7,592 nucleotides of DNA from Bacillota bacterium (GTDB taxonomy: Bacteria; Bacillota; Clostridia; Christensenellales; CAG-138): NCBI GenBank assembly GCA_023393045.1, contig JAEWMV010000087.1:1-7592 (forward strand), in the 5' to 3' direction. The stretch's first letter is position 1. Each line of letters starts with the position of its first letter. Position numbers and translations under genes: made by a program. Below are positions 6,445 to 7,592 of the stretch, piece after piece. The notes below the pieces were generated by a model. It did not search any database. It saw only the letters and a list, made by a program, of their open reading frames with translations, and was not told the DNA's origin.

Positions 6445-7175
6445 TAGAATTTTTTGCGCATGAGGGTATGGCGGATGATGCCGCCGATATAGTGCTGCGG
6501 GGAGTAGAGCATGGGCGCGCCCTCCACATCGTAATTGAGCTCGTCCATGAAGAGCATGGGCGTACCCACGGGCACTTTGAATAAGGCGGAGAGCTTCGCG
6601 TCCGCGGAGGCGGGGCTGATCTCTGTGACGTCCATATACGGCTCGAGGCCGCAAAAGCGCTTGAGGAAGGAGAAGATGGGCGCGCGCAGATCCGCGTCCG
6701 TGAAGGATGCGTCCTTCACGAGCGAGAGGGGGATATAATCCTCGCAGTAAATGGCGGGGATATTGTCCGCGCCGACGAGGCGCGATACGAGCAGCACTTG
6801 CGCGCCCACGGGGATGGCAAGGCGCGCGGCGATGATTTCATCCGCGTGGCGCCTTTCCTGTTTGACGAAAAGCAGGCCGGGCGTGTAGCCGCATTGGGCG
6901 ATCATGTCGGAAAATTCGATTTCGATATCCATGCGCACCTTGATGTTGAGCACATGGCGGTTGATGACGGTGCCGACGCCGTGACGGCGGCTGATGAACC
7001 CTTCGCGCTCGAGCTGGGCGAGGCTGTCTCTCAACTGGGTGCGGCTGATATTCAGCCGTTCGGCCAGGATGCTTTCGCGCGGCAGGCGTTCCGCGTGCCG
7101 GTAGGCGCCGTCCCGCATTTCCGTGAGAAGCTTTGCGCGGACGGATTGCATATGCGCGTGGTCGAACGTTTCCAT
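6444..7175 (-). CDS. GntR-family transcriptional regulator with UTRA ligand-binding domain
   Basis: A 243-residue cytoplasmic DNA-binding protein of the GntR/HutC subfamily. The winged helix-turn-helix spans about residues 8-75, with LPRESILAERLNISR (31-45), the recognition region SRTQLRDSLAQLEREGF (44-60) and the wing ISRRHGVGTVI (61-71). The rest (about 85-240) fits the UTRA effector domain, including VPVGTPMLFMDELNYD (201-216) and a preceding DYIPLSLV segment (146-153); UTRA domains bind small molecules, but the ligand cannot be read from sequence. The ATG at 7175 has AAGGGG 7 bases upstream. Two palindromes suited to a GntR dimer lie 25-49 bases upstream, implying autoregulation, and the pur genes follow on the same strand. 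It is therefore a plausible regulator of purine synthesis, sensing perhaps a purine, PRPP or a pathway intermediate; this role is inferred from position alone. No known PurR (PRTase-fold or LacI type) resembles it. Confidence 0.9.
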   Translation of the reverse strand: METFDHAHMQSVRAKLLTEMRDGAYRHAERLPRESILAERLNISRTQLRDSLAQLEREGFISRRHGVGTVINRHVLNIKVRMDIEIEFSDMIAQCGYTPGLLFVKQERRHADEIIAARLAIPVGAQVLLVSRLVGADNIPAIYCEDYIPLSLVKDASFTDADLRAPIFSFLKRFCGLEPYMDVTEISPASADAKLSALFKVPVGTPMLFMDELNYDVEGAPMLYSPQHYIGGIIRHTLMRKKF

Positions 7176-7199
7176 CGGCGGGCCCCTTGAAATTGAAAT

Positions 7200-7224
7200 A
7201 GGTAATACCTAAAAGGTAGTACCT
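7200..7224. promoter_or_regulatory. Tandem palindromic operator, two AGGTANTACCT boxes
   Basis: AGGTAATACCT (7200-7210) and AGGTAGTACCT (7214-7224) are perfect 5-bp inverted repeats around one central base, with centres 14 bp apart. The second is embedded in a longer imperfect palindrome from CCTAAAAGGTA to TACCTTTAGG (7208-7229). Both fit the general GntR-type pattern of GT and AC half sites in dyad symmetry. They lie 25 to 49 bases before the regulator start and just downstream of a candidate promoter, where bound protein would block transcription. No other copy was seen in the window. Confidence 0.65.
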
Positions 7225-7234
7225 TTAGGCTCAA

Positions 7235-7263
7235 AGCGTATCACGTTTCTCTGCGCTTGTAAA
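7235..7263 (-). promoter_or_regulatory. Candidate promoter for the regulator-pur operon
   Basis: On the minus strand, TTTACA (7263-7258, five of six matches to TTGACA) is followed after 17 bases by TACGCT (7240-7235, three of six to TATAAT) with an extended TGA just before it. Transcription would start near 7228, placing the two palindromes at the start of the transcript. The -35 lies within a small dyad, CGCTT-GTA-AAGCG (7254-7266). The weak -10 makes this tentative. Confidence 0.35.
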
Positions 7264-7275
7264 GCGAAATGTGAG

Positions 7276-7281
7276 ATTATA
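7276..7281 (-). promoter_or_regulatory. Alternative -10 element, perfect TATAAT
   Basis: A perfect TATAAT on the minus strand lies about 100 bases before the regulator ATG. No convincing -35 was found 16-18 bases upstream and there is no TG extension, so it may be a chance match in AT-rich DNA. If used, it would give a leader of roughly 95 bases containing both palindromes. Confidence 0.25.
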
Positions 7282-7423
7282 TATCGATTCATGTTTCTGC
7301 ATCTTGTATGTGCGAATTGCGATGACAACAAAATGGATGAAGAAGTCGATATTGCGGGCTGATGCGGAGGGCAACCGGATTTGCCGGGGTTATAGACTTT
7401 AAAGAAGATGGGGTATATAACCA

Positions 7424-7443
7424 AATTGTAGATAATTGTAGAT
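7424..7443. repeat. Perfect 10-bp tandem duplication
   Basis: AATTGTAGAT occurs twice with no spacer (7424-7433 and 7434-7443). The unit length is not a multiple of three, so it shifts the plus-strand reading frame; collapsing one copy would join two open frames into a single 66-codon ORF (7362-7572). It could be a recent slippage duplication in a decaying or non-coding region. Confidence 0.7.
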
Positions 7444-7592
7444 CATAGAAAAGAATATATAGAAGATAATTTTGATTCTTTTGGAAAGCAAGTATTCACG
7501 CATTCTGCGCAAATCGTTGACGTTAACAGGTTATTGGCACAAGTTTTGTCTTGCATGGGAGGATGGCCGTGATGAAATAACAGATATACGAC

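Larger units (their letters stand above)
7225..7592. other. AT-rich upstream region without a convincing gene
   Basis: This stretch holds the candidate promoters and then sequence of clearly lower GC than the operon: 27 of 100 bases are G or C in 7401-7500 by hand count. Several short ORFs exist on both strands (plus 7362-7433 and 7432-7572; minus 7209-7424 and 7399-7503), but none has a good ribosome binding site or a recognised family motif. A plus-strand reading frame open from 7463 to the right edge could be the start of, or a fragment of, a neighbouring gene, but it has no supported start. No tRNA, rRNA or recognisable riboswitch was seen. Confidence 0.6.

Noticed and set aside
7225..7270. 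LacI-type PurR site or Bacillus PurBox
   Set aside because: GAAACGTGATACGC shares only the left half of the enterobacterial PurR palindrome, and no CCGAAC PurBox pair was found in the intergenic region.
7199..7285. Purine riboswitch before the regulator, suggested by TATATAATC on the minus strand
   Set aside because: The start resembles the P1 side of a guanine/adenine aptamer, but the later conserved ATATGG, TTTCTACC and GACTA elements are not found in order.
7209..7424. Minus-strand ORF of 71 codons upstream of the regulator
   Set aside because: It covers the operator repeats and candidate promoter, has no good ribosome binding site and no recognisable family.
7399..7503. Minus-strand 34-codon ORF with a hydrophobic stretch (RIKIIFYIFFSMIYNYL)
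   Set aside because: It looks like a membrane segment, but AT-rich DNA often yields such translations; there is no ribosome binding site.
7537..7554. Short inverted repeat CAAG-N6-CTTG near the right edge
   Set aside because: Only a 4-bp stem, no T-tract in a useful position; expected by chance.

Overview
The window holds most of a de novo purine biosynthesis operon, entirely on the minus strand and read from right to left. An AT-rich upstream stretch is followed by a GntR/UTRA transcriptional regulator, then purE, purC, purF, purM, purN, a PurO-type IMP cyclohydrolase, a stand-alone AICAR transformylase, and the first 52 codons of purD, which runs off the left edge. No tRNA, rRNA, CRISPR array, insertion sequence or phage gene was seen.

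The gene order E-C-F-M-N-(H)-D, the strong AGGAGG-type ribosome binding sites and the iron-sulfur, Bacillus-type PurF point to a Bacillota lineage, most likely a GC-rich anaerobic member of Clostridia. The exact taxon cannot be read from this sequence.

The biosynthetic genes are packed as one transcription unit. Junctions are ATGA overlaps (purE/purC and purN/purO), a 7-base overlap (purM/purN), a 1-base gap (purC/purF) and gaps of 10 to 20 bases elsewhere. Together they cover PRPP to phosphoribosylamine (PurF), the GAR ligase start (PurD), GAR to FGAR (PurN), FGAM to AIR (PurM), AIR carboxylation (PurE), SAICAR synthesis (PurC), AICAR formylation (PurH C-terminal domain type) and ring closure to IMP (PurO type). 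FGAM synthase (PurL/Q/S), PurB and PurK are not in the window.

Two things stand out. First, the usual bifunctional PurH is replaced, in its normal operon slot, by two separate proteins: a PurO-like cyclohydrolase and a stand-alone transformylase. Second, the operon is headed by a UTRA-domain GntR regulator rather than a PurR or a recognisable purine riboswitch. Two tandem copies of an 11-bp palindrome (AGGTANTACCT) lie just upstream of the regulator gene, which suggests autoregulation and a possible purine-responsive circuit. A weak hairpin with a T-rich tail separates the regulator from purE and may set different expression levels.

The right end (about 7225-7592) has no convincing gene. It is AT-rich (27% GC by hand count over 7401-7500, against a visibly GC-rich operon) and carries promoter candidates and a perfect 10-bp tandem repeat inside a possible broken small ORF.
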